Assembly (NCBI GenBank): GCA_017525915.1
Contig: JAFXSC010000015.1
Coordinates: 39,932 to 103,931 of the forward strand
DNA length: 64,000 bases
Direction of reading: 5' to 3'
Source of the DNA: Ruminococcus sp.
GTDB taxonomy: Bacteria > Bacillota > Clostridia > Oscillospirales > Ruminococcaceae
Part shown: positions 1 through 7,861 of the stretch, piece by piece
How the letters are laid out: every line of letters begins with the position of its first letter
Numbering within the stretch: position 1 is the first letter of the stretch
Translations under genes and position numbers: made by a program
The notes under the pieces: generated by a model
What the model saw: only the letters and a program-made list of their open reading frames with translations
What the model was told of the DNA's origin: nothing
The model's database searches: none

Positions 1-1
1 C

Positions 2-1057
2 AAAATAAAGCTGGGCTCCGGAATCAAAAAGATCACGGAAAAAATGGCTCTCCGTTCAGCACCGAAGGGCTGGGTAAATGAGAAGAATCCCGGAATAATT
101 ATAGCTAACCCCGGTGTGAATGAAAATGCTGAGTTTGAAAACAGCGGCTGCAATACCTATATCAAGAATCCTGCATACGGCAAGATCAGCGGTATGGGCA
201 TAAATATCAATCAGGACGGCACCTTCGGCATTCGTGTCAGCGTTACTCTCCCCGACACTCTTTCCGCAAAGGAGAAGGAAAGTGCAACTATTTATGTCTA
301 TTCCAGAAACGGCTACTGCCATAGTGAACCAGAAATTCCTGTCAAGAGCGACGGAAAGGGCGGTTATTATGTCGATTTCCGTTTGTATGCAAAGGAAATG
401 ACTGCAAGGTTGGGTGTAAGGCTCAAAATTGACGGCGAACTCGTTGATGAGGCTGGCATTTCTGCAAGACAGTATGCAGACTATCTGCTTTCTGACCCGG
501 TAACATACGCGAAGGAACAGAATCTTGTAAAGGCAATGCTTTGCTTCTGCGGTGCAGCACAACGTAATTTCAACTATTATTACACTGATGACAACCAGTG
601 TGCTGACTACGGTATCAATTATTCCAGAGATAAGATAGGCACTGCAAATAGCTTTGCTGCTCCCGATGACCTTGATGACCTCAGCTATTACGGCTCCTCG
701 ATAGTTCTCGGTTCGGGAATTGTCCAGAGACACTATTTCAGACTCAATACCGGAGATATCGGTAACTATACATTCATAGTTGACAAAAAGCCGGCAGTAC
801 CCACCCAGAGCGAAAGCGATGAGTCGCTCTACTATGTTGACGCTACAAAGAACGGTGCTGCTATGAAGCTGTACGACGCGTCTGAGATCAAGGCATACAA
901 GACAAGCGAGCCTTCAAAGACTATCACATTCAATTACAGCGTTATGGATTATGTAGGTATCGCAAAGAACAAGGGGATTTCCGGTAAAGCATTTGAAGTT
1001 ATAAAGACTCTTAGCTGGCTTGCTGATGAGGCAAAGGCTTACTTTGAAACTAACTGA
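2..1057 (+). CDS. C-terminal part of a large secreted/surface protein (partial)
   Basis: The frame is open from the first complete codon of the window, so the start lies upstream; 351 residues are visible. No membrane segment, LPxTG motif or dockerin is seen. The middle carries a segment (ADYLLSDP...NLVKAMLCFCGAAQ) of a kind I associate with the C-termini of large Ruminococcus surface proteins, often after leucine-rich or Ig-like repeats. It ends 18 bases before a 36-residue peptide gene with its own AAAGGA ribosome site, and a terminator follows, so the two are probably cotranscribed. The same order, large exported protein then MEKY peptide, recurs at 34.7-37.8 kb. Precise function is unknown. 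Confidence 0.6.
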   Translation, partial: KIKLGSGIKKITEKMALRSAPKGWVNEKNPGIIIANPGVNENAEFENSGCNTYIKNPAYGKISGMGININQDGTFGIRVSVTLPDTLSAKEKESATIYVYSRNGYCHSEPEIPVKSDGKGGYYVDFRLYAKEMTARLGVRLKIDGELVDEAGISARQYADYLLSDPVTYAKEQNLVKAMLCFCGAAQRNFNYYYTDDNQCADYGINYSRDKIGTANSFAAPDDLDDLSYYGSSIVLGSGIVQRHYFRLNTGDIGNYTFIVDKKPAVPTQSESDESLYYVDATKNGAAMKLYDASEIKAYKTSEPSKTITFNYSVMDYVGIAKNKGISGKAFEVIKTLSWLADEAKAYFETN

Positions 1058-1075
1058 TCGAAAGGATAGCGTAAT

Positions 1076-1186
1076 ATGGAAAAGTACATGACACCTGAAC
1101 TTGAAGTAATCGAGTTCGACAATGAAGATGTTATCACTACAAGCCTGCTCACTGGCGATGATGAAATGGACATCGTAAAGCCCTGA
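1076..1186 (+). CDS. MEKY-family small peptide, copy 1 (36 aa)
   Basis: A 36-residue acidic peptide starting MEKYMTPELEVIEF and continuing with EDVITTS, preceded by AAAGGA and followed by a rho-independent terminator. Two other genes in the window (37657 and 48374) encode peptides with the same N-terminal pattern, MEKY..PE......F..EDVI.TS, and a variable tail. Conservation of the protein pattern with different synonymous bases and tails shows this is a real coding family. It has no cysteine and no signal peptide. The YxxP pattern recalls leader peptides bound by RiPP recognition domains, but no maturation enzyme is adjacent, so that link is speculation. Function unknown. Confidence 0.75.
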   Translation: MEKYMTPELEVIEFDNEDVITTSLLTGDDEMDIVKP

Positions 1187-1225
1187 CAAAGCAGCGTGCA
1201 GATTTCAAGTAATGGCATAGATACA

Positions 1226-1254
1226 ACCGGAAGTCGGACTGGCTTCCGGTTTTT
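1226..1254 (+). terminator. Rho-independent terminator after peptide copy 1
   Basis: ACCGGAAG and CTTCCGGT form an 8-bp stem around a short loop, followed by a T run. It closes the surface-protein/peptide unit. Confidence 0.8.
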
Positions 1255-1427
1255 GTTTCTCCGTTTCATCTTACTGTATCTTCACCGTTCTGTCACATAG
1301 CAGGAGCGAAATTCCACAAACCGCGCCTTATATTCCACGTTCACTCCATTTTCTTTACAAACTGCTGCTGTATAATACAATCATAGAAACAAAACCTCAA
1401 CCCAACGTATTAAAAAGGAGTGTTATT

Positions 1428-2672
1428 ATGAAAAAATTATATATGTATTCAGTTATGGCAGCAATGTTCGCAGCGGCAGTTACAGGCTGCGGGAGCAAGA
1501 CAGATTCAGACAGCACTGTTCCGGTTGAAAATGACGTGAGAACAGCCGTTGTATCAGAGGAGAAGGAGAGCGCTTCGTTAGCTCAGCTTTCAAATACAAA
1601 TATCGAAGAAACTGAGAAAACGACTTTCACAAAGCGCGATCTTGAGCAGACCGCAGATACAAGCGATGCTAAGTACATTACAGTGGGTGACGGCGCGACC
1701 GTTGACATCACAGCAGAGGGCGTGTACGTTATCTCCGGAACAGCCGAGGATTGCACTATCAGAGTTGAGACTGACGAAAACTCAAAGGTGCAGCTCGTGC
1801 TCGACGGCGTAAGCGTTACAAATGCAGATTTTCCGGCAATATATGTCGTATCAGCTGACAAGGTGTTCATAACAACGACCGACAGCGAGAATACACTCAC
1901 AGTCAGCGGAGAGTTCACATCTGACGGTGAAACAAATACAGATGCGGTTATCTTCTCTAAAGACGATCTTGTGTTCAACGGCACCGGCACTCTGGATGTC
2001 ACTTCTTATTACGGCAACGGCATTACTTCCAAAGACGATATGAAGATAACAGGCGGTACTTACAACGTGAAGTCAGCGCTGGACGCTTTTGAAGCAAACG
2101 ATTCGATCTCCATAAGCAGCGGAACATTCAATATCACTACCAACAAGGACGGCTTCCACTGCGAGAACGATGACGCTGATGGTACGATAACAATATCAGG
2201 CGGTACATTCAGCATCAACGGCAGAAGCGACGGTATTCAGGCTTGCGCTCTGCTCCGGATAGACGGCGGCACATTCGATATCACAGCAGCAGAAGGTTTT
2301 GAAGCAACATATATACTCATCAATGACGGAGACATAAATATCTATGCGACCGATGACGGAATTAATGCTTCAACAGGTACAGATGCCTGTGAAACTGCTA
2401 TCGAGATAAACGGCGGAAATATCAATGTTGAGGTCGGTCAGGGCGACACGGACGCTATCGACTCCAACGGCTCGATTTATGTGAACGGCGGCGCGATTAA
2501 TGTCACAGCTCAGATGTCATCATTCGACTATGACAGAACGGCAGAATTCAACGGCGGCACTATCATAATCAACGGTACAGAGGTCTCCGAGATACCTCAG
2601 AGCATGATGGGCGGCGGTATGCGCGGCGGAATGAATGGCGGAATGAATAGTGGCAGAGGCGGCAGGTTCTGA
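1428..2672 (+). CDS. Lipoprotein with Cthe_2159-like carbohydrate-binding beta-helix domain
   Basis: A 414-residue protein with a lipoprotein signal (lipobox VTGC near residue 21), a short Ser/Thr/Glu-rich spacer to about residue 65, and then a long right-handed beta-helix-like region with repeated GGT.. turns. The region resembles the carbohydrate-binding family founded by Clostridium thermocellum Cthe_2159, which binds cellulose and acidic sugars. The last 20 residues are Gly/Met-rich (GGGMRGGMNGGMN). AAGGAG lies 7 bases before the ATG. It is followed by a broken ApbE/FMN_bind gene; intact homologues of such lipoproteins are often found beside redox or two-component genes, as here. Predicted location: outer face of the membrane. 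Confidence 0.75.
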   Translation: MKKLYMYSVMAAMFAAAVTGCGSKTDSDSTVPVENDVRTAVVSEEKESASLAQLSNTNIEETEKTTFTKRDLEQTADTSDAKYITVGDGATVDITAEGVYVISGTAEDCTIRVETDENSKVQLVLDGVSVTNADFPAIYVVSADKVFITTTDSENTLTVSGEFTSDGETNTDAVIFSKDDLVFNGTGTLDVTSYYGNGITSKDDMKITGGTYNVKSALDAFEANDSISISSGTFNITTNKDGFHCENDDADGTITISGGTFSINGRSDGIQACALLRIDGGTFDITAAEGFEATYILINDGDINIYATDDGINASTGTDACETAIEINGGNINVEVGQGDTDAIDSNGSIYVNGGAINVTAQMSSFDYDRTAEFNGGTIIINGTEVSEIPQSMMGGGMRGGMNGGMNSGRGGRF

Positions 2673-2695
2673 ATATACTGAACGGAGGCGGTCTT

Positions 2696-3180
2696 ATGAC
2701 AAGTTTGGTACAGACTCTGAAAATGTTCTTTGCAAAGGGAACAGTCAATGCGATAACAGTTCTTGAATAAGCAGATGAGGCTCTTTCAGCGGCAAAGGAC
2801 TGAGTAAAGGAGATGGACCGCAGGCTGTCCGCCTACTCTCATGACAGCGAACTGAGCGCTGTAAAAAGAATGGCGGGCATTTCACCGGTGCCGGAAAAGG
2901 CTTCCGCGGTGACGTCAATGTCACTGTAATAGTAGAGAACGGAATTATATCGGATGTTACCGTTGATTCCTGCAAGGACGACAGACAGTATTTCAACCGC
3001 GCCAAAGGCAGTATCATATCTGCGGTCATAACTTCACAGAGCACGGAAGTTGACGCGGTGAGCGGCGCTGCGTTCAGCAGCAACGGCATAAAGGAAGCTG
3101 TTCCCGACGCTCTTGGCATCGAGTTCACGAACCCTAACAGTTCAGCTTCAAAATGTCATGGCAGAAGTCGTTCACGCTGA
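2696..3180 (+). pseudogene. Degenerate ApbE (flavin transferase) fused to an FMN-binding domain
   Basis: From an ATG with ribosome site GGAGG, the frame reads FFAKGTVNAITVLE, stop, ADEALSAAKD, stop, VKEMDRRLSAYSHDSELS, which matches the N-terminus of ApbE FAD:protein FMN transferases. A frame change at about 2870 leads into GGHFTGAGKGFRGDVNV and then VSGAAFSSNGI, the FMN_bind signature (normally SGAT, the flavin attachment motif). The central catalytic part of ApbE is missing. Two in-frame stops, one frameshift and a large deletion make it a clear pseudogene of a flavin-transfer/extracellular electron-transfer type protein. Confidence 0.75.
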
Positions 3181-3249
3181 AACATAAGCGCTCTTTACAA
3201 AGGAGCGCTTTTCGTGTATAATATCTACAGTAAACTTCGGAGGTGCGCT

Positions 3250-3924
3250 ATGCCAAAGATACTTATCGCTGATGATGAACCGAATATAGTTACCCTCATA
3301 AGCCGTTACGTTCAGCGTGAGGGATACGAGGCAGTTTCTGTCTCAAACGGCAGACAGGCTATTGAAGCCTGCAAAGCCAGTGATTTCGACCTGATCGTCA
3401 TGGACGTCATGATGCCCGACACAGATGGCTTTACCGCCTGCAAGAAGATCAAGGAGTTCAAGGACATTCCTGTCATTATGCTTTCCGCAAGAGGTACTGA
3501 GTTCGACAAGCTTTTCGGATTCGAGGTAGGCGTTGACGATTATGTTACGAAGCCTTTCTCGCCTATGGAGCTGATGGCGCGTATCAAGGTAATTCTCAGT
3601 CACAAAACTGTTCCGGCTGTATCAGACGGAACCGGTTCTGTCAGTGCCGGCGGTATAGTCATTGATACGCTCGGTATGACGGTGACGGTCGACGGTGAAA
3701 GAGCTGACCTCACCGCAAAGGAATATTCTTTGCTGCTTCTGCTTGTGCAGAATAAGGGCGTGGTGCTCTCCCGGGACAGGATACTAAATGAGGTCTGGGG
3801 ATACGACTGCTTCGGCGTTGACAGAACGGTCGACTGGCAGATAAAGCTGCTGCGGAGCAAGCTCGGAGAATACCGTGATTGTATCAGAACAGTGCGAGGG
3901 GTGGGATATAAATTTGAAACGTAA
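3250..3924 (+). CDS. OmpR/PhoB-family response regulator
   Basis: The receiver domain occupies residues 1-115: acidic pair D8/D9, phospho-acceptor D52 (VMDVMMPD), S79 and K101. A winged-helix DNA-binding domain follows at about 130-224 (LTAKEYSLLLLLVQNKG, RTVDWQIKLLRSKLG). I chose the ATG at 3250, preceded by GGAGGTG, over an in-frame ATG 12 codons upstream that lacks a good ribosome site. The next gene, a histidine kinase, overlaps its end, so the pair is translationally coupled. The stimulus is unknown; the adjacent cell-surface lipoprotein and flavin pseudogene suggest an envelope or redox signal, which is only a guess. Confidence 0.9.
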   Translation: MPKILIADDEPNIVTLISRYVQREGYEAVSVSNGRQAIEACKASDFDLIVMDVMMPDTDGFTACKKIKEFKDIPVIMLSARGTEFDKLFGFEVGVDDYVTKPFSPMELMARIKVILSHKTVPAVSDGTGSVSAGGIVIDTLGMTVTVDGERADLTAKEYSLLLLLVQNKGVVLSRDRILNEVWGYDCFGVDRTVDWQIKLLRSKLGEYRDCIRTVRGVGYKFET

Positions 3925-5359
3925 AACAAGATCTTTCCAGCGAAAGCTGTTAGGCTATTTTATGTTCTTCACCGCCGTTATTTTCGCTGTGCTGTGGCTT
4001 TTGCAGACAGTATTCCTTCAGCGCTTCTACAATGGCATGGTCATAAGGAATACCATCAAATCAGCCGATAAGATAGCTTCCCGGAGCGATTCGAGCGATA
4101 TTACTGAGTATATCGACGAGCTTACCCGTGATAATTCCGTTCTTGTATTTGTTACGGATACTGATGGGAATATTCTTTACACATCTGATGAATACAAGAA
4201 AGGTCACAGAATAAGTAATAGTGAGTTCGGCGGCATGAAAGCCGATCTCAAGGGCGAGCGCGGACGTTACAGGGAGCTCCCTGACAACTATGATGAGTTC
4301 CTGAGCAAGTTTGCCGCCTCTGGCGGCAGTGAAGCAGAATTGCAGACGGACGAGCTGTATGTTTACGGACGATATATCGACTTCTACGGCTGCGAAGACA
4401 AAGCCGTGCTGTATATCGGAACTACTCTCAATGCAGTAGGTTCAACGGCAAGGATAATCCGCCTTCAGCTCATATGGGTGACTTTGTTGTCGGTTGTTGT
4501 AGGCTTTGTACTTGCATGGTTCCTTTCAAGGAGCTTTTCACGTCCGGTGGCTCAGCTGACGGAAAAAGCCCATAAGCTTGCAGACAAGGACAGCGATATC
4601 ACTTTCCGGGAGGGCTTCTGTTCAGAGCTCGACGAACTGGACGCTACCCTTGACGAAACAGCGGAAAAGCTCAGAAGATCGCAGGAATTCCAGAACGAGC
4701 TCCTTGCGAATGTCTCCCATGATCTGCGGACGCCGCTCACTATGATAAAAGGCTATGCCGAAATGATAAGGGACATCTCAAGAGAAGATGAAAAACAGTG
4801 CGCGGAGGACGTTGCGGTAATTGTTGAAGAGGCGGACCGTCTCACTGCACTTGTCAATGAGATACTGGAATATTCGGAATTGCAGATGACCGATACAGAG
4901 CTTCCAATGAGTGATGCTGACCTCAGTGAGGTTGTAAGCACTGTTGCTGACAGCTTTGAAAACCTTTACGCAAAGGAAGACTATGTTTTTGAGCGAAACA
5001 TAGCTGAAAATATACATATCCGCGGGAACGCCCCGCGTTTGCAGAGAGCGGTATACAACCTTATGGACAATGCTGTGCGTCACGCAGGCGAAGACAAGTG
5101 GATAGGGATAACGCTCAAAATGGAGGACGGAACAGCTGCCGTTGAAATATCAGATCACGGTGAAGGGATAGCTCCTGAGGAGCTTGAACGCATATGGGAC
5201 AAATACTATACCAAGCGTCAGCGTCAGGGCAAGGGCGTTTCAGGACTCGGACTTGCTATCGTAAAACAGACTGTCGCTCTTCATAACGGTAAATGTGAAG
5301 CTGTATCCGAAAAAGGAAAAGGAAGTGTTTTCAGGATACTGCTCAGTGCCGCAGATTAA
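3914..5359 (+). CDS. Membrane sensor histidine kinase
   Basis: Partner of the preceding response regulator. A TM helix (about residues 15-34), an extracytoplasmic sensor of about 150 residues, a second TM (about 185-205), HAMP linker, HisKA with phospho-acceptor His269 (NVSHDLRTP), and HATPase with the N box (NLMDNAVRHAG), G1 (DHGEGIAPEE) and G2 (GLGLAIVK) motifs are visible. Start choice is ambiguous: TTG at 3914 follows a GAGGGGTGGG ribosome site and overlaps the regulator by 11 bases, whereas an ATG at 3875 would overlap it by 50. I prefer the TTG. A strong terminator follows the stop codon. Confidence 0.88.
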   Translation: MKRKTRSFQRKLLGYFMFFTAVIFAVLWLLQTVFLQRFYNGMVIRNTIKSADKIASRSDSSDITEYIDELTRDNSVLVFVTDTDGNILYTSDEYKKGHRISNSEFGGMKADLKGERGRYRELPDNYDEFLSKFAASGGSEAELQTDELYVYGRYIDFYGCEDKAVLYIGTTLNAVGSTARIIRLQLIWVTLLSVVVGFVLAWFLSRSFSRPVAQLTEKAHKLADKDSDITFREGFCSELDELDATLDETAEKLRRSQEFQNELLANVSHDLRTPLTMIKGYAEMIRDISREDEKQCAEDVAVIVEEADRLTALVNEILEYSELQMTDTELPMSDADLSEVVSTVADSFENLYAKEDYVFERNIAENIHIRGNAPRLQRAVYNLMDNAVRHAGEDKWIGITLKMEDGTAAVEISDHGEGIAPEELERIWDKYYTKRQRQGKGVSGLGLAIVKQTVALHNGKCEAVSEKGKGSVFRILLSAAD

Positions 5360-5377
5360 TTAGCTTTCAAAGATAAG

Positions 5378-5407
5378 GGCAGCCGTAATTGAATGGCTGC
5401 CTTTTTT
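5378..5407 (+). terminator. Terminator of the two-component operon
   Basis: GGCAGCC and GGCTGCC form a 7-bp stem with a 10-base loop, followed by six T residues. Confidence 0.85.
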
Positions 5408-5421
5408 CTGATAATCAGCAC

Positions 5422-5462
5422 TTGACATAAGTCAATAAACGTGCTATAATTGACATAAGTCA
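5422..5462 (+). promoter_or_regulatory. Sigma-A promoter with two palindromic operators
   Basis: TTGACA (5422-5427) and TATAAT (5445-5450) are separated by exactly 17 bases. The perfect palindrome TGACATAAGTCA occurs twice, at 5423-5434 over the -35 and at 5451-5462 directly after the -10; the copies are 28 bases apart. The ribosome site AAAGGAG of the DUF134 gene begins just downstream. The position of the operators suggests repression, most simply by the DUF134 helix-turn-helix protein itself. Confidence 0.8.
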
Positions 5463-5478
5463 GAAAGGAGATGCTAAT

Positions 5479-6207
5479 ATGCCAAGACCACAGAAGTTGC
5501 GCAGGATATGCTGTTATCCCGATTACTGGAGCTTTGCGCCCGATCAGGACAAGGCAAACGATACGATAGTAATGTCGCTTGACGAATTCGAGACCATACG
5601 TCTTATCGACTATCAGTCAAAAACTCAGGAGCAGTGCGCTGCTGAAATGAACGTGGCAAGAACTACTGTCACGGCGATATATGACACTGCAAGAAAAAAG
5701 CTTGCACAGGCTCTGGTAGAGGGCAGACGCATCGTCATTTCGGGCGGAAATTACACTCTCGATAACACTATCTCGGAGGAGATAACTCAGAAAGGAAGCA
5801 CTATTATGAGAATTGCAGTAACCTATGAGAACGGACAGATATTCCAGCACTTTGGCAGAACAGAGCAGTTCAAGCTCTACGATGTTGCTGACGGCAAGAT
5901 AATCAACGAGCAGGTAGTAGGAACAATGGGTGCAGGACACGGCGCTCTTGCAGGTTTCCTGAAAAATGCACAGGCCGACGTGCTCATCTGCGGAGGTATC
6001 GGCGGCGGAGCTCAGATGGCTATGCAGGAGGCGGGTATCGCTCTCTACGGCGGCAATATGGGAAGCGCAGATGAAGCTGTTGCAGCTTTTCTCGCACAGA
6101 CACTTGAGCAGAACTCCAATCCTACCTGCGATCACCACCATGAACACGGCGAGGGACATTCCTGCGGAGATCACGGCTGCGGCAAACACAGTTGTGGTAA
6201 TCACTGA
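5479..6207 (+). CDS. DUF134 helix-turn-helix protein fused to a NifX/MTH1175-like domain with His-rich tail
   Basis: Residues 1-95 are a DUF134 domain (MPRPQKLRRICCYPDYWSF; helix-turn-helix around QCAAEMNVARTTVTAIY). Residues 110-215 are a dinitrogenase iron-molybdenum-cofactor-type domain (MRIAVTYENGQIFQHFGRTEQFKLYDV, ICGGIGGGAQ). The tail is a His/Cys-rich metal-binding segment (CDHHHEHGEGHSCGDHGCG). The sigma-A promoter carries two palindromes consistent with autoregulation. An in-frame ATG at 5806, preceded by AAAGGAAG, could give a separate 133-residue NifX-like product. The next gene overlaps the stop. The family is usually tied to Fe-S or Mo metabolism; the specific role here is inferred. 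Confidence 0.85.
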   Translation: MPRPQKLRRICCYPDYWSFAPDQDKANDTIVMSLDEFETIRLIDYQSKTQEQCAAEMNVARTTVTAIYDTARKKLAQALVEGRRIVISGGNYTLDNTISEEITQKGSTIMRIAVTYENGQIFQHFGRTEQFKLYDVADGKIINEQVVGTMGAGHGALAGFLKNAQADVLICGGIGGGAQMAMQEAGIALYGGNMGSADEAVAAFLAQTLEQNSNPTCDHHHEHGEGHSCGDHGCGKHSCGNH

Positions 6208-6440
6208 TGAAAATTGTAACCCTTGTAGAGAATACCTGCGGACATCAGGATTGTATCTCTGAACACGGACTTTCGCTCTATATCGAGACTGAAAAGCACA
6301 AGCTTCTCATTGACACAGGACAGACCGACGCAGTTGTAAAGAATGCGGAAGTCCTCGGCATAGAACTCTCATCGGAAATGCTCCCGACCGCGTTATCACC
6401 GGCTTCCACATGATGAAGAAGGAAGGCGAGCATATGCACC
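6207..6440 (+). pseudogene. Internally deleted metallo-beta-lactamase-fold hydrolase
   Basis: The start overlaps the stop of the DUF134-NifX gene. The N-terminus (MKIVTLVENTCGHQD, SEHGLSLYIETEKHKLLIDTGQ) is typical of metallo-beta-lactamase-fold hydrolases encoded beside NifX-like genes. After about 55 codons the frame changes, and another frame gives [18 protein letters not shown], which resembles the C-terminus of the same family. The HxHxDH metal site and the whole middle are absent, so this is an internal deletion. Directly after it the sequence turns into a pectate lyase fragment on the other strand. Confidence 0.7.
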
Positions 6441-6756
6441 AAACGTGTAATTTATCAGCGTTATACCGTCATCGGGAGCAGTGTGACCGGCAACGTAGAC
6501 ATCGCCGCCGTCATCGGGAATACAAAGTACTCTTTCGAGGGGGATAACTCCGCAGACATCGAACACTATCGTCCTTGCACCCTTCATGGTCTCGAGACCG
6601 TAGCGGAGAGACTCCTCGCCGTCGTCGTTGAGGTTGGTAACGTGGTAGACATAACCGCGAATCCGGAATTGAAACGAACTGGGGCAGGCTTACAGCGTTA
6701 AGCATTACTGCGGTGGCAAAAAGAACTGCAAGCAGCCTGATTTTACCTGTACTTAT
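6438..6756 (-). pseudogene. Fragment of a PL1 pectate lyase gene with intact promoter region
   Basis: On the minus strand, a signal-peptide-like stretch ([20 protein letters not shown], starting at ATA where ATG is expected) is followed, after a deletion and frame change, by [15 protein letters not shown]-like sequence that matches the intact PL1 protein at 60-63 kb ([39 protein letters not shown]). The DNA upstream keeps a 20-base leader stretch and a promoter box shared with the intact gene. It is a paralogue reduced to signal peptide plus a small piece of the catalytic domain. Confidence 0.8.
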
Positions 6757-6823
6757 AACGATCTCTCCTGTAAAATAATAGTGAACGAAATTATCTGTAA
6801 CAATTATATTGCACTATTTAATC

Positions 6824-6862
6824 TCTCAATAGCATTTTGTGAACAGAACATGACATTTTTAG
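6824..6862 (-). promoter_or_regulatory. Relic of the CAZyme regulon promoter (box D)
   Basis: On the minus strand CTAAAAATGTCA (6851-6862) lies 21 bases upstream of TTGAGA (6824-6829). The intact xylanase, pectate lyase and metallopeptidase operons have CTAAAAATGCAA at the same 21-base distance from their -35. The box is two bases away from theirs and the promoter serves a broken gene. Confidence 0.6.
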
Positions 6863-6961
6863 CACAATGCCATTCTTGACAGTAACGGTTGACTTGCCGA
6901 CTTTGCAGTGTAATAATGTGAACGAGGTATGTTGGGCGAATACAGATAATGGAGTAATTGT

Positions 6962-7114
6962 ATGAAAATAGAATTTTGCGGCGGTGAACGTTTTCGTTAT
7001 CCTTTCGGGAAGTATCCTGTGAATACAGTGCAAATTTCAGCAAAACGGCCTGAAATTTATTGGCGAATAAACAGAAAAATACCGGAAATACTAACCTCAC
7101 AAAGTCAAGAATGA
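6962..7114 (+). CDS. Small hypothetical protein (50 aa)
   Basis: A 50-residue open frame (MKIEFCGGERFRYPFGKYPV...) with GGAG 8 bases before its ATG and a promoter-like TTGACT(17)AATAAT at 6889-6917. No known motif, signal peptide or membrane segment is seen. It stops 17 bases before the truncated AbrB gene. Coding status rests only on the ribosome site and promoter. Confidence 0.3.
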   Translation: MKIEFCGGERFRYPFGKYPVNTVQISAKRPEIYWRINRKIPEILTSQSQE

Positions 7115-7131
7115 TTTTGGGAGGTAATAAA

Positions 7132-7317
7132 ATGAAAGCAACAGGAATAGTCAGACGAATCGACGACCTCGGCAGGGTGGTCATACCCAAGGAAATACGC
7201 AGAACTATGCGTATCAGAGAAGGTGACCCCTTGCTGAGATCATTGACACCCGATATGGAGTTCTGCAAAGCTATGGATGAGATCGGTAAGAGGGTACATA
7301 TTCCAGGAAAAATCTGA
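7132..7317 (+). pseudogene. Truncated AbrB/SpoVT-type transition-state regulator
   Basis: The first 33 residues (MKATGIVRRIDDLGRVVIPK, EIRRTMRIREGDPL) are an excellent match to the SpoVT/AbrB swapped-hairpin DNA-binding domain. After DPL the sequence departs from the family (the usual EI.T...G.V..KKYS is missing) and ends at 61 residues. GGGAGG precedes the ATG. A DNA-binding dimer could still form from the N-terminal part, so a functional truncated regulator cannot be excluded. Confidence 0.6.
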
Positions 7318-7369
7318 GTATTTCCGTGTAGATAATGTTACGCTGTAATTAGAATCTGCAATGACGTTC

Positions 7370-7561
7370 ATCCACAGGTTACGGAAACAGACATTTTTGG
7401 TGTACCGGGTATTATGTAGATACAGTAGGAAAAACTCTCAGAAGATTGAGGAGTATATTAAAAATCAACTGCAAGAAGGTATTATGACAGACCAGTTAAG
7501 CTTGTTTGAAACAACAGACCCGTTAACGTATTTCCAAATCAAAGTCAATGACTATAAATAA
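7370..7561 (+). pseudogene. IS200/IS605-type TnpA transposase remnant, frameshifted
   Basis: One frame reads YGNRHFWCTGYYVDTVGK and the next continues KNSQKIEEYIKNQLQEGI, then TDQLSLFETTDPLT. Together these are the C-terminal third of IS200/IS605 TnpA, including the catalytic tyrosine region (GYYVDTVG). A single frameshift at the GK junction separates the two halves. The N-terminal HUH part and terminal hairpins are not seen. Confidence 0.7.
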
Positions 7562-7798
7562 TCTAACCTTATTCTTGTAAGAATTAACAATTTTTAATTT
7601 GATATCATCTTTTTTTAGAGTAATCCATCCCACAAAAAAGACAACCAGTTTATGATCGATGAATTATTACTCAATTCTGCGTAAGCTGAATGTTTATGCT
7701 GTCTGCGTAGTCGTGTTAAGAAAGCGACTCGACATAAGTCTTTTCCCGGACTTGATTTCTCGGTGCAGATTTCTGCCTTAGACGTCCTTAACAGAGAA
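7562..7798. other. Intergenic stretch without recognisable features
   Basis: Between the transposase remnant and the terminator at 7799 I see no supported gene or repeat; it is probably decayed sequence. Confidence 0.5.
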
Positions 7799-7828
7799 AA
7801 ACCGGTCTATCCGAAGACAGACCGGTTT
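7799..7828 (-). terminator. Terminator of the epimerase-SDR operon
   Basis: AAACCGGTCT and AGACCGGTTT form a perfect 10-bp stem with a 10-base loop. On the minus strand a T-rich run follows, so it serves the SDR gene ending at 7862. Confidence 0.8.
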
Positions 7829-7861
7829 CCCTTTGTATTATTGTGTATCATGAAGAATTCG

